Source of the DNA: Arabidopsis thaliana | Taxonomy: Eukaryota; Streptophyta; Magnoliopsida; Brassicales; Brassicaceae | Direction: 5' to 3' | Assembly: GCF_000001735.4 (NCBI RefSeq) | Contig: NC_003071.7 | Location: 19,009,443 to 19,073,442, forward strand | DNA: 64,000 nt | Part shown: positions 24,900-35,417 of the stretch, piece by piece | Numbering within the stretch: position 1 is the stretch's first letter | Layout: each line of letters opens with the position of its first letter | Program-made: the position numbers and the translations under genes | The notes under the pieces: generated by a model | What the model was told of the DNA's origin: nothing | What the model saw: only the letters and a program-made list of their open reading frames with translations | Database searches by the model: none

Positions 24900-26927
24900 A
24901 TGTTGGAGAAGGTTGAAACTTTCGACATGAACAGAGTCATTGATGAATTCGATGAAATGACTAGAAACGCTCATCAAGTCCAGAAACAAACTTTGAAAGA
25001 GATTCTTCTCAAGAACCAATCCGCCATTTACTTACAAAACTGTGGTCTCAATGGAAACGCTACTGACCCTGAAGAAGCTTTCAAATCTATGGTTCCTTTA
25101 GTCACTGATGTTGAATTAGAGCCTTACATCAAAAGAATGGTTGATGGTGACACTTCACCTATTCTCACTGGTCACCCTGTTCCTGCCATTTCCTTAAGGT
25201 AACTTCCTCTTTTTGCTTTATCATTGATGATTCTGTTTCTCAGTGTGTGTGTTTTTGATCATCAGCTCTGGAACTAGTCAAGGCCGTCCAAAGTTTATTC
25301 CTTTCACTGATGAATTAATGGAGAACACATTGCAACTGTTTCGCACTGCTTTTGCCTTCAGAAACAGGTATAGTTTAAATTTGTGTTTATGTTTCCCCCA
25401 CACACATTTCACACTTTTCTCTGTTCCATCCATTGACATGAACAGAGAAACTAGTGATGTTGTTACTTACCACCGACTATGCCTTAACATGTGATGTTTT
25501 TCTTCTTGTACAGAGATTTTCCCATTGATGACAATGGCAAAGCTTTGCAATTTATCTTCAGCAGCAAGCAGTACATATCAACGGGAGGTGTCCCGGTTGG
25601 AACCGCAACCACAAACGTGTACCGCAACCCTAACTTCAAAGCTGGGATGAAATCTATAACGTCTCCTTCCTGTAGTCCCGACGAAGTTATCTTTAGTCCT
25701 GATGTCCATCAAGCCTTGTATTGCCATCTCTTATCCGGAATTCTCTTCAGAGATCAAGTTCAATACGTCTTTGCCGTCTTTGCTCACGGTCTAGTTCACG
25801 CTTTTAGAACCTTTGAACAGGTTTGGGAAGAGATTGTTACCGATATCAAAGATGGTGTCTTAAGCAACCGTATTACTGTCCCATCGGTCCGTACTGCAAT
25901 GTCGAAGCTGCTCACACCTAACCCTGAGCTAGCTGAGACGATCCGCACCAAATGTATGAGTTTGAGCAACTGGTACGGATTGATTCCCGCGCTCTTCCCC
26001 AACGCAAAGTATGTTTACGGGATCATGACTGGCTCCATGGAGCCGTATGTGCCAAAGCTGAGACATTACGCGGGTGATCTACCTCTTGTGAGCCATGACT
26101 ACGGTAGCTCGGAAGGATGGATTGCTGCTAATGTTACCCCAAGGTTATCTCCAGAGGAAGCTACATTTGCTGTGATTCCGAATCTCGGTTATTTCGAGTT
26201 TCTCCCTGTATCTGAAACAGGGGAAGGAGAGGAGAAACCGGTTGGTTTAACTCAAGTCAAGATTGGAGAAGAGTATGAAGTTGTCATCACAAATTACGCA
26301 GGTATTACCGTTGTTTTAAGGCTGGAATTAGCGTAGTATCGGTCTCGTAATGGATGCTTATAATTCTCATTTGATCCACATTGCACAGGGTTGTATCGAT
26401 ACCGGCTTGGAGATGTGGTAAAGGTCATTGGTTTCTACAACAACACTCCCCAACTAAAATTCATATGCAGGAGAAACCTGATTCTCTCGATCAACATCGA
26501 CAAGAACACCGAAAGAGACCTTCAGCTTTCAGTAGAATCGGCTGCAAAGAGACTCTCAGAAGAAAAGATCGAGGTCATAGACTTCTCTAGCTACATCGAT
26601 GTCTCGACAGATCCAGGACATTACGCTATCTTCTGGGAGATTTCAGGAGAAACAAACGAAGACGTTCTTCAAGATTGCTGCAACTGTTTAGACCGAGCAT
26701 TCATCGATGCGGGTTACGTTAGTTCCCGGAAATGCAAGACTATTGGAGCCTTGGAGCTGAGAGTTGTCGCAAAAGGAACTTTCCGGAAGATTCAAGAACA
26801 TTTTCTCGGGCTTGGTTCATCGGCTGGACAGTTTAAGATGCCAAGATGTGTGAAGCCAAGTAATGCTAAGGTTCTCCAAATTCTGTGTGAGAATGTGGTG
26901 AGTAGCTACTTCAGCACAGCGTTTTGA
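24900..26927 (+). CDS. JAR1: jasmonoyl-isoleucine synthetase (GH3 family)
   Basis: Coding exons 24900-25198, 25266-25367, 25514-26301 and 26389-26927 (all GT-AG) give 575 aa. A further intron lies in the 5' UTR. JAR1 is a GH3 acyl-adenylate-forming enzyme. It activates jasmonate with ATP and conjugates it to Ile, making the JA-Ile ligand of the COI1-JAZ receptor, in the cytosol. The three nucleotide-binding motifs are present: SSGTSQGRPKF (residues about 100-110), HDYGSSEGW (328-336) and YRYRLGD (399-405). Ser101, the residue changed in the classic jar1-1 allele, is present, so this is the wild-type form. The ATG follows the acceptor almost directly. Length and motifs match At2g46370. Confidence 0.97.
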
Positions 26928-28032
26928 CTCACTAAAATTGTGTGAAATCAAAGAAAGTGGTTTTTAGTTGTTTATTTCCGTCGTTGTTGTCTTTATTTGT
27001 CAATATAGTTTTCTTTACGTTATTTAATTGAGCATAAACTTTTTTTATCTTTATAGAATTTGTATCACAGTGGTTTTACTTTGCTTTTTGTGCAATTAGT
27101 GTTTGGGAAATAAATAGATTTCTGATGTGACGTTACCTTTATTATACTTGGAACAAAAAAATCAAGATTCGAATAATTGATTGTCTGTATGGAGAATAAA
27201 ATTCGGATAATCTAATCTATCTCGATCTGACCTGAACCATATTGTGAAAATATTGTTTTATATTACGATATTCGAAACAATAATGTACGTGTTCGACAAT
27301 TGAATTTTGGTGCTTCTCTCAAAAACAAGAAGAGATCATAAACAATTAAAAATTTAGAGATCATAAACTCTCTAAATACTTTGCCAAAACAAAAAAAAAA
27401 CTCTCTAAATATAGATAGTGGTGTGATTTTGTGTGAGAAGCTATACGTGACTACGACATTATTAGTGCGACCGATGTTTATTTAGAGAGTTCTAATTACG
27501 AAAAAGTAATCATAGATCTACATATAGTCCACTAATTGAAGTCATTATCTTATAGTAGAATTTGATAGGATCCATTTGAATTTCCGAGTAAGTCCACTAA
27601 TTGTGTATACTTCACGTTATAAAAAAAAAAAAAAAGGAAATCACTCAAACAAGGTTAAAAGGAAAGTTAATTCCGTTTACGTATGTGGGCTGCAAAAAAA
27701 ATGGAACCTAATCATAACGGTAAGAGAATACTACCGTTTGTATATATATTACTGTTACAACTTACAACAATAATATATTCTCTTACTGCGTAACAACAAC
27801 ATATGAAGCTAAATTATTTGAGTGACTTGACGTTGTTTAGTCTCATTATACTATAGTTTGTTCTCGAGCAGATCCACTAAGTAGTCTGTAGCGTAATCTA
27901 GTGGTTGTTGTATGGCTTGTCTCATGAAACATGAAATCAAGGATTATACTACAGTCTCAGGGCAAATTAGAAAGCAAATAGGAAGTGGAAGTTTTTTTTT
28001 TTTCTTCTGCCTATTCAATTTTCTGCTTTGTG

Positions 28033-28108
28033 GATGACGACATAATTATGGATTAAGTGCCAAAGGACTGATGAAGATGACGAAATAATTATGGATTAAG
28101 GGCCAAAG
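28033..28108. repeat. imperfect 33-bp direct duplication
   Basis: Segments 28033-28065 and 28076-28108 both read gatgacga(c/a)ataattatgg followed by attaag(t/g)gccaaag, differing at only two positions, 43 bp apart. Confidence 0.75.
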
Positions 28109-28331
28109 ATATGTCTTTTGACTTTTGTGAGACTTGAAAAGTAAAAATACAATCAATAGACAAAATCGAAATTGAAATATGGCATGATGAAATATTGCTA
28201 CTTTGAACAAATTATAGCAAGAAAAAACAGCTGGAAATTATTGGTAACAGTACTGATAAGTTGTCGTGAATTTGGTACAATATATCTCGTGATTTTTTAC
28301 TATAATGGTCACAATTTATCGTTTATACTCA

Positions 28332-28368
28332 CTAACACACGCACACACACCCACACCCACACACACAA
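28332..28368 (+). repeat. CA-rich microsatellite
   Basis: Interrupted ACAC/CCAC array just upstream of the small gene at 28516. Confidence 0.8.
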
Positions 28369-28389
28369 TTCTATCTATTTGGCCCTCCC

Positions 28390-28396
28390 TATATAA
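28390..28396 (+). promoter_or_regulatory. probable TATA box of the 123-aa gene
   Basis: tatataa about 125 bp upstream of the ATG at 28516, with an A-rich leader after it. Confidence 0.5.
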
Positions 28397-28515
28397 CAAC
28401 AACAAACTTCGATACATAAACAAAGCAAAACAAAAAACACCTTAAACCACTTGTAGAAACAAAACTTGAAATTGTAAGAAATCGACTTTGAGAGAAACTC
28501 TCCAGTCCTTGAATA

Positions 28516-28887
28516 ATGCCAAACACAAGACTCTGTGGAAGTAGCTCAGAAGAGAAGATTAGTGATGGTCGTGATCCTAAAATCTGGGACTGTGATAGTA
28601 CTCTCTATGATTCCTACGAACTCGTCTCCTTTGTTCACATCATCGAACGTAAACTAATGCCTTTCTCTCCTCTCGCTCGGCAGCCTGGTTTGACTCTACG
28701 AGCTTTGATGGATAAAGATAGCGACCATTGTTCCTGTGCGTCGACTAAGAGGGGACCTTGTATTCACCGGAGGAAATATTGGTGGAATGGAAAGAAGAAA
28801 GACGAAATGAAGGAACGAATCAATAAGAAGAAGATGTTTGATTTTAGTTTTTGGTGGAATTTTTGTTGTAAGAACTTGTTCTTCTAA
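28516..28887 (+). CDS. plant-specific protein of unknown function, 123 aa
   Basis: Intronless frame with a TATA box, a plausible leader and a clean ATG. I do not recognise a named domain. Visible features: an N-terminal Ser/Glu/Asp-rich part with KIWDCDSTLYDSYELVSF, a central stretch HIIERKLMPFSPLARQP, a Cys/His-containing segment (CSCASTKRGPCIHRRKYWW, about residues 74-92) that could bind metal, a lysine-rich segment and an aromatic end (FSFWWNFCC). No signal peptide or clear membrane helix. Sequence complexity and the ordered motifs look like a real protein. It probably corresponds to At2g46375. Function not assigned. Confidence 0.75.
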   Translation: MPNTRLCGSSSEEKISDGRDPKIWDCDSTLYDSYELVSFVHIIERKLMPFSPLARQPGLTLRALMDKDSDHCSCASTKRGPCIHRRKYWWNGKKKDEMKERINKKKMFDFSFWWNFCCKNLFF

Positions 28888-29030
28888 TATGTAAGCAAAT
28901 TTCTATGCCGAGTTGTTTATGTGATGAAAGTTGTGTGTAGGAGCTTGTCTTACTTCAAAATTAATCGAAGAAAGTGAGTTCACTGTGCTCCCATATTTGC
29001 TATAATTTACAAAGTGAATTTTGTGCCTAG

Positions 29031-29150
29031 TGGGCTTATGGTTAGGCCCATATAGGCCCATCTCTTAGGGTCCGACTTGAGTACGAAAACCTTATTGATC
29101 TCTTAACAACAATAACATAAAGGAAGCTACTACTGTATTCTCTAGGGTTT
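29031..29150 (+). promoter_or_regulatory. site II x3 plus telo-box promoter-like module
   Basis: TGGGCT (29031-29036), GGCCCA (29045-29050) and GGCCCA (29055-29060) are followed by a telo-box TAGGGTTT (29143-29150) in a pyrimidine-rich context (ttctctagggtttctattct). This combination is typical of promoters of ribosomal-protein and snoRNA genes in Arabidopsis. No coding gene starts behind it until 29935. Confidence 0.5.
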
Positions 29151-29664
29151 CTATTCTCTATTTGCTTTACCTTTTGTATTTTGTACTTTGTATAAAGTAG
29201 ATATAGGCAGGTAACCTTGGGTCGAACGACCGTCTTGTAATTTTTGTTTGTAGCTTTGTTTCTTTCTCAAATGAATTGGAATAAGTCTGATTCCATATAT
29301 TTCCCTCGTTCAATCTTTTGAAAATTACTAATGAACAAATATAGCATAAAAATTCAAAATCAGAACAGTTCAAGTTATAAAGAATAAATGAGAAATAGAC
29401 AACTAACCACTTTCTTCCACACCCTCATCAATTTAATGTTTCTTTTCTTTTATTGTTGTCCCAAAACCAGTTTGGCTTTTGACCTTAACCTTGACTTTTC
29501 TCCCTCTTTGATTGATGTTTTTTTTCAGCGTTAATTTATTCCAGTAATTTCCCTTAGTTTTAAACATTACAACACTAACTACTAAATGTAAGTAAAAAAG
29601 TAAAGGTAAATCTTTAAATTTTATTCCTTGGCTGAAAAAGAAAGAAAGTTACGAGTTACAAAAA

Positions 29665-29690
29665 TGGGCCCACTTTGTAGATTGGCCCGC
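29665..29690. promoter_or_regulatory. TGGGCC/GGCCCG elements upstream of EDR4-like gene
   Basis: TGGGCC at 29665-29670 and ggcccgccca about 15 bp further lie roughly 250 bp before the ATG at 29935. They are likely proximal promoter elements; inferred. Confidence 0.35.
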
Positions 29691-29934
29691 CCAAAATAAA
29701 TCGATTTGAAACTCAATTTTGTATAGTCAGTCTCTCTCTTCTTCATGTTTGGTTTCAGAGAATGAAAGGCTTAACAAGAGCTTCTTCATTGACTCCATCT
29801 TCTGCATCTCTTTAGAGTTTATAGATCTAATAACAGCAATAAATCTAGCTTCTTAAGTCTTCTTGGTTTTTCTTCTTTAATTGAATGCTGAGTATCTTTC
29901 TTGTCAGCTCAGTGACTATTTTCGTTTGTTTGTA

Positions 29935-32729
29935 ATGGCTGAGTCGTCAACGATCGAAGCAAGGCTGGTTCGATGTCCCAAGTGCAAGAATCTCTTACAA
30001 GAGCCTAAAGATTGCCCCTTTTTTCAGTGTGGTGGTTGTGGAACCGTTCTTTGCGGTTAGTTCCCATTTTTCATCCTTCTCTTTTGCTGTAAAGAGTTCA
30101 ACCAAACAAAGGATAGTTTCGAGATTACTTCTTCTTTTGATGTTTCAACCACTCATCCAGTTTCAGATTCTGTTTTTTTTTTTACCATGACGTCGATTAG
30201 GTAATGGGTAAAAAAATTCTGACCCAAAAGAGTTTTTGTTTGTTTGTTTTGTTATTATGTATGTAAAGCCAAGAACAAGGACCGTGAAGCTGATTTATTG
30301 TCGGTTAAGTCCGTTGAAAATAGATCCAAAGAAATTGAAGTTACCTCTGGCTCAAGTGAAGAAGAATCTGATTCAAATGCTTCATTAAGACACCAACAAG
30401 ATGGTCAAACTGAGACTTGGGATGTTCACAATGATCCTAGTTCGAAAATGAATGTTGTTGATTCGGGTAATAACGATTCTCAACCAGGTTTGGATCAGAT
30501 TAGGAAAAGAACAACCAAGAGATGCGATTTAGAAGGTTTCAGATTCTCCACTTCTAACTATTTTACAGATTCTCTGTCTACTGATGAAGCAATTGAGCAA
30601 GACAGAGCTGGACTGGTGAGAAAATTGGATAAGCTAAAAGAACAGCTTGTTCAACCTAAAGAACAGCAGATCCCGAGTTCGTCTTCAGGATTCCAAAAGG
30701 CTCCATTGCGGGTTTTCAGCTCCGGGAGGCGTATTGCAGGTCCTTCCTACTACCAGTATTATTCAGAACCCGAACCTCCATGTCTTTATAACAACAACAG
30801 TGATGTTTCTCTACATGGTCCGATGCATAACCCGGCTAATGTTCCAGCATATGGTGACCCTCACGGGTTCCCAATGCATGAAAGAACTCTGCAGCCATCT
30901 CATCTGCACAACTCTAGACAGTATATTGGTAATAATGGTCATGATGTTTTTGATACACACCCTCATAATGGGATGTTTCATCAATCAACTTGCTCTTGTA
31001 CCCATTGCTATGACCCATATCATAGAGCTTCAGGCTCAGTGTTTCCTCCCTCAGGGTTGCCTGATGCTCTGCGTAATCCCGGTTTTTACCCTCATGAGAG
31101 AAGTTTTGGGTTTGGTACTTCATTGCATAGCCCGAGAACCTTTATTCCTCCTGGTTCTCAATCTCCTGGACCACAGCTCCGAGGAAGATGCACGAGTGGA
31201 TTTAAGGATATGCGAATGAATGCAGTTTCTCGTGTTCACCCCTCTAAACCTGTATCATCTTCAGGTGGTTCTCGCCTAATTCAACCTGTGGCTGGTGGTG
31301 CACCATTTATAAACTGTATAAACTGCTTCAAACTTCTGAAATTGCCAGAGAAAATAGATTCTGCTACGAGAAAGAAACAGAGAATGCGCTGCGGAGCATG
31401 CTCTTGTGTAATAGATTATTCCTTTGTTGATAAGAAGCTCATTCTCTCTACAGATCCTGCTTCAGCAAGAAAACCAGAAACTCATAGTAGGCTGCGTTGG
31501 GAAACTACTGCTAACTTCTCTTCTGATGACTATGATAATGCTGCTTACGAATTCCATGCAATGGATAGAGGATCAGCCGATGTATCAACTGCTCTGGTTT
31601 TGATCTCCAACACAGCTCAAGAAATGCAGATTACGGATGCTACTTCTCCTAGCGTGTCTGAAGACGAGTTAAGTTCAGACAGTTCAACAGTTAGGAAAGT
31701 TAATCTTGCTTCACCTCTTCACAAACAATTTGAATACTCTTCGATCAATGTAAGGGACCGGTCTGGGCCAAGGAGCCAAAGCTCTCGTTCAGAACAGGAC
31801 AGGGTCACACTGAGCAAAACAGCCATGAGACAGAACTCTATGAAAGAAGCTTCAGTTGCAATTGAGATGGACGTTAATGACTACTCTCACAACAATGAAG
31901 TGTCACAAGATTCTGCGAATGACTGTACAGATGATCAGGGAAGAACCAAGAAGGGTGGATTTGCGAGTATCATGAAGAATAGCTTCAAGGATCTGAAGAA
32001 ATCCATACAGAACGAAGGCAGAAGTGATGTCTCAATAAATGGTCATCCTGTAGCTGAACGTCTGGTGAAAATGGCAGAGAAGCAGGCTGGACCAATCCGA
32101 CCAGGAAACTACTGGTACCAGGAGATCCTTCAATCTCATAAATTTTCCTCACCTACTAGCCCTAATGATTCTCTTCTATTCTGTTGCTTGTTACCAGGTA
32201 CGACTACAGAGCTGGATTCTGGGGAGTACTGGGAAGTCACTGCCTTGGAATATTACCGGTAAACATCAGCTAACAAATCATATTTGTCAATCTCTTTTCG
32301 TTTTTTTCAGTATGTGTACTAAAACTGGCGAAAGGTGACTCCTTCCTTTCTTACAGCCTTTCATTGAAGAGCTCAATTACCCAATGCCAGAGAATTGCGC
32401 TGGCGGAACCACAAGAGTCTTTGTGAACGGAAGAGAGCTTCACCAGAAAGACCTGCGCTTGCTCACTGCCAGAGGTCTTCCACGGGATAGAGATCGATCC
32501 TACACTGTTTACATCTCAGGTAGAGTCATAGACGAAGATACCGGTGAAGAGCTAGATAGTCTTGGTAAACTCGCCCCAACGTAAGCTTTCACATAGCCTA
32601 TAACACCTCTCTTTTTCGCCTTACCTTTCAAGTTCTCATGTATCTGAGTTTGGTCTGTGATGCTACATGGTTAGGGTCGATAAGCTAAAGCGTGGGTTTG
32701 GGATGAGAGTTCCGAGGAGAGCTACATGA
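29935..32729 (+). CDS. EDR4-like zinc-ribbon / DUF3133 protein
   Basis: Five exons: 29935-30055, 30269-32114, 32198-32258, 32357-32580, 32675-32729. All are GT-AG and the frame closes to 768 aa. The N-terminus has a zinc ribbon with paired CxxC motifs (VRCPKCKNLLQ ... QCGGCGTVLC, residues about 12-40). A second Cys-rich domain, DUF3133, lies near 386-432 (FINCINCFKLLKLPEK ... MRCGACSCVIDY). The middle is low-complexity, rich in Ser, His and Pro. The conserved C-terminus reads NYWYDYRAGFWGVLG then EELNYPMPENCAGG. The family includes ENHANCED DISEASE RESISTANCE 4, which acts at the trans-Golgi/plasma membrane with EDR1; assigning that role here is inference. The SDH8 gene converges 0.3 kb downstream. 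Matches At2g46380. Confidence 0.9.
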
Positions 32730-33023
32730 AGAAATATAAAGAGCCTCTCCATTGTGTTGTTGTATTCTCTGAACATCCGTGTTAGATTATCCTAACATTA
32801 CTAGGCTAAACTTTTTTCTAACTTTACAGAGCCTTATGATCAATGTAAAGAATGAGAAAGTGGAAAATGAAATATCATTATTAGTAACAAGAATCTAAAA
32901 ACACCACAAAGATCTGTGTATTCAAAAGCTTACAAAAGCATTATTGAGCTTATACACTGCAAGAACTAAATTGTATCAAATCACATGATCACCACATTTT
33001 GTAGCATCTCTCCATTTGTCTTC

Positions 33024-33576
33024 TCACTTGTTTGTTGAGACATTCTTCTTCTGCTCCCCTTTCGTTACCTGATCATCAGACACCAAAAGTCAGACTCCAA
33101 ATCTAAATCTTTGGATCAAAGTTACCAACAAAAAAAGATGAAATTGGTTTATGTATTCAAACATATAATCTCCAGAAGATCGAGAAAGAAGCTTAGTCGC
33201 CTGATACGGATCAAATTCATAACCTTTATCAACACACAAATAAAGGCAATCCTGATCCATCAACGAAGACTATGAAAGAACACAAATTTTCAATTAAAGG
33301 TTGTTCCTTTCGTGCCTCAATGTTTCAAAAGGCCAAATTACTAACTCATCAAGAGTATTTGTGATCCGAATAAGATCAAAGGAGGAGCGCAACACATGAA
33401 AAATTGTGAAGAAGGAGAGAAAAAGCAGCCAATGAAGATATAGATCTAACGACCAAACAAGAGAAAGAGAAGGAGAATACGTTTTGCAAGACGAATCCGA
33501 CGGCGACGGCAGCAATTACCGCTCCGCCGAGGATAACCGGTGGGCCGGACAGCAAACTCCACTTTCGGTAAATCAT
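33024..33576 (-). CDS. SDH8: succinate dehydrogenase plant-specific subunit 8
   Basis: Two exons on minus, 33481-33576 and 33024-33068, encode 46 aa. One transmembrane segment (PPVILGGAVIAAVAVGFVLQ, about residues 12-31) sits between a basic N-terminus (MIYRKW) and a charged lysine-rich tail (TKGEQKKN). SDH8 is one of the small plant-specific subunits of mitochondrial complex II; it would sit in the inner membrane. The size and sequence match At2g46390. The gene converges with the EDR4-like gene. Site II elements lie about 105-140 bp upstream. Confidence 0.92.
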
Positions 33577-33681
33577 CTTTTCTCCTTCTTCTTCTTCTTC
33601 TTCGGAACTTTCGTTTTCGTCTTCTCCGACTATCTGAAAGATTCTTATGATGATGAAATCGACAGAGTCTCTTCTCGAAGC

Positions 33682-33716
33682 TGGGCTTGATAGTTTTTAT
33701 CTGGGCTCATGGCCCA
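33682..33716. promoter_or_regulatory. three site II elements in SDH8 promoter
   Basis: TGGGCT at 33682-33687 and 33702-33707 and GGCCCA at 33711-33716, upstream of SDH8 on minus. Site II (TGGGCY) elements are established regulators of nuclear genes for respiratory-chain proteins, which fits SDH8. Confidence 0.55.
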
Positions 33717-34233
33717 TAATGACGATATGTTCTTTTCTTAGACAAAAAGTTGTAAATGAAAAAATTATATTCTTTTGACTGGAATTAATTTTTACACTGC
33801 TTGAAAATTTGAAAGATGGAAGAGTTTTCCACTTTTTAATCTGTTCATCCTAATAATTGCATCACTTTTACAAAGCGTTTTCATAAGTCAATCATACTAA
33901 TGTGACATTTGAAATGTCTTTCTATCAATTTAATCATAAGAATTAACAACTTTAACTCACAAATAAACCTTATATAAAATCCTTTCTTTATTAATTGTCA
34001 TAAAGTACAATCCAACTTCATAGGGAAATCATAATTCATAAACCCTGCTGAAAAACAATGAAAAAGGCCAAAATCATGTAACTTTAGTCCTATAAGCCAA
34101 TTTTTATCCATCGGCAAAAATAATTTTTACTATACTAATAAGTAATAACTAATAACCCTTAAATTAAACTGACCATCTATAATTACTGCCATTAAGAGAG
34201 AGACATTACATTCACCAAATCAATTATTCAAAG

Positions 34234-35312
34234 CTACGACCACAACCAATCCTGTCCGAAATCGATAATATTGTCCAAAGACGAGAAATACGAATCTGCA
34301 GTTTCGGAATTCTCAACAGCAGCAGGTGCAGATAAAACCTCGCTGGTAATTGCAGACCCTGATGTTGCAGGAGAAAGATCTTCCACGAAATTTCCCAAGA
34401 AAAGGTTACTTTTCCACACACCGTTCTCAATCTCATGGTTAGAGAAAGAAAACGTTCTGAAAATGTTCTTCTTGTTCTCCAGATCTTCAAGGCTTATCAT
34501 CACTTCTTCGGACTTGGTCGGTTTCATGTCTTCCGATTGCTCTGTAACATGTACTCTGTTTCCTTCAAAGATGTTCGTGTTCGTCAATGAAACAGAGAAG
34601 TTCGTCGTCGTCTTCGGGGATGTGATGTTGTTACAAGTGTGGTTTCCGAGATACTTCACTTCGAAAAGGGAAGGATCTGTGTCTGATTTCTGAACTTGCT
34701 TCACTGCTAAACAGTCTTGTGTGAATCGATGCGTGCATCTGTAATATGCTCTGTAAACAAAAACAGAGACATAGGATTTAGCAAATATAGCAAAAGAAAA
34801 ATTAAAACTTTGAAATTCCCAGATGATGAATGAATGATAATCACCTAGGATTTTTGGATCCATGAATCTCTTTTTGCCCATATTTTCTCCAGCAGTGACC
34901 ATCATCAATAGAGCCATTTTCTTGTTCTGTTGCAACAAAAACCTTAACTTTCTCTGTGTTCTTCTCCGATACTTTCCTGAAAATCACCAAAAAAAAAAAC
35001 AGAGGAATCAGACACATGAGCACAGTTTGGAACTGAAAGAGAGACAAAAAACCAATCTTTTAGCTCAATTTACCTCTTTTTGAAGACGTTTTTAGAATCT
35101 TTTCCATCGATCTCAAGGCTTCGCTTAAGGATGTTCTTGTCTTGGTTGAAGCTCAACATGAAAATGGCATTCTGGTAAATACGGAGGATATCAGAGATCA
35201 AGGTTTTGTTGGAATCGACAGAAGAAGTGTGTTTGAGATTGTTCATCAATCGGTTAGCAAGCTCTTTCCCTAGTTCCAATTCGTTGATCACAAGTTTCTC
35301 TTCCATCATCAT
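34234..35312 (-). CDS. WRKY46: WRKY46, group III WRKY transcription factor
   Basis: Three exons on minus (35074-35312, 34845-34976, 34234-34750; GT-AG) give 295 aa. The single WRKY domain (about residues 103-165) carries the WRKYGQK heptad and a zinc finger C-X7-C-X23-H-X-C, which defines group III. The domain is split by an intron at the conserved Arg codon (NPR|AYYRC), as usual in this group. It binds W-boxes (TTGACY) in the nucleus and acts in salicylate-linked defence and in drought and brassinosteroid responses (family knowledge). The ATG chosen is the first of three Met (MMMEEK). Upstream in-frame codons have only GTG. A TATA box lies at 35410-35417. Matches At2g46400. Confidence 0.96.
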
Positions 35313-35409
35313 CTTTGCATTCACTTCAGAAAATTAAGAATCTTTTCTTAGATTTTCTTTTGAGTGAGATTGGTGGGAGATGTGAGTTTCGTCTGTGAGT
35401 ATCTAGATG

Positions 35410-35417
35410 TATTTATA
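35410..35417 (-). promoter_or_regulatory. probable TATA box of WRKY46
   Basis: TATAAATA on minus, about 100 bp upstream of the WRKY46 ATG. Confidence 0.6.

Larger units (their letters stand above)
26928..28389. other. intergenic, AT-rich
   Basis: Contains the JAR1 3' UTR. A 33-bp imperfect direct duplication lies at 28033-28108 and a CA-rich microsatellite at 28332-28368. No gene is supported. Confidence 0.55.

Noticed and set aside
30647-31219. 190-codon second plus frame inside the EDR4-like gene
   Set aside because: Overlaps a well-supported long coding exon with recognised domains in another frame; a shadow.
34271-34693. 140-codon plus frame over WRKY46
   Set aside because: Antisense of WRKY46 exon 3, whose frame and domain are certain.
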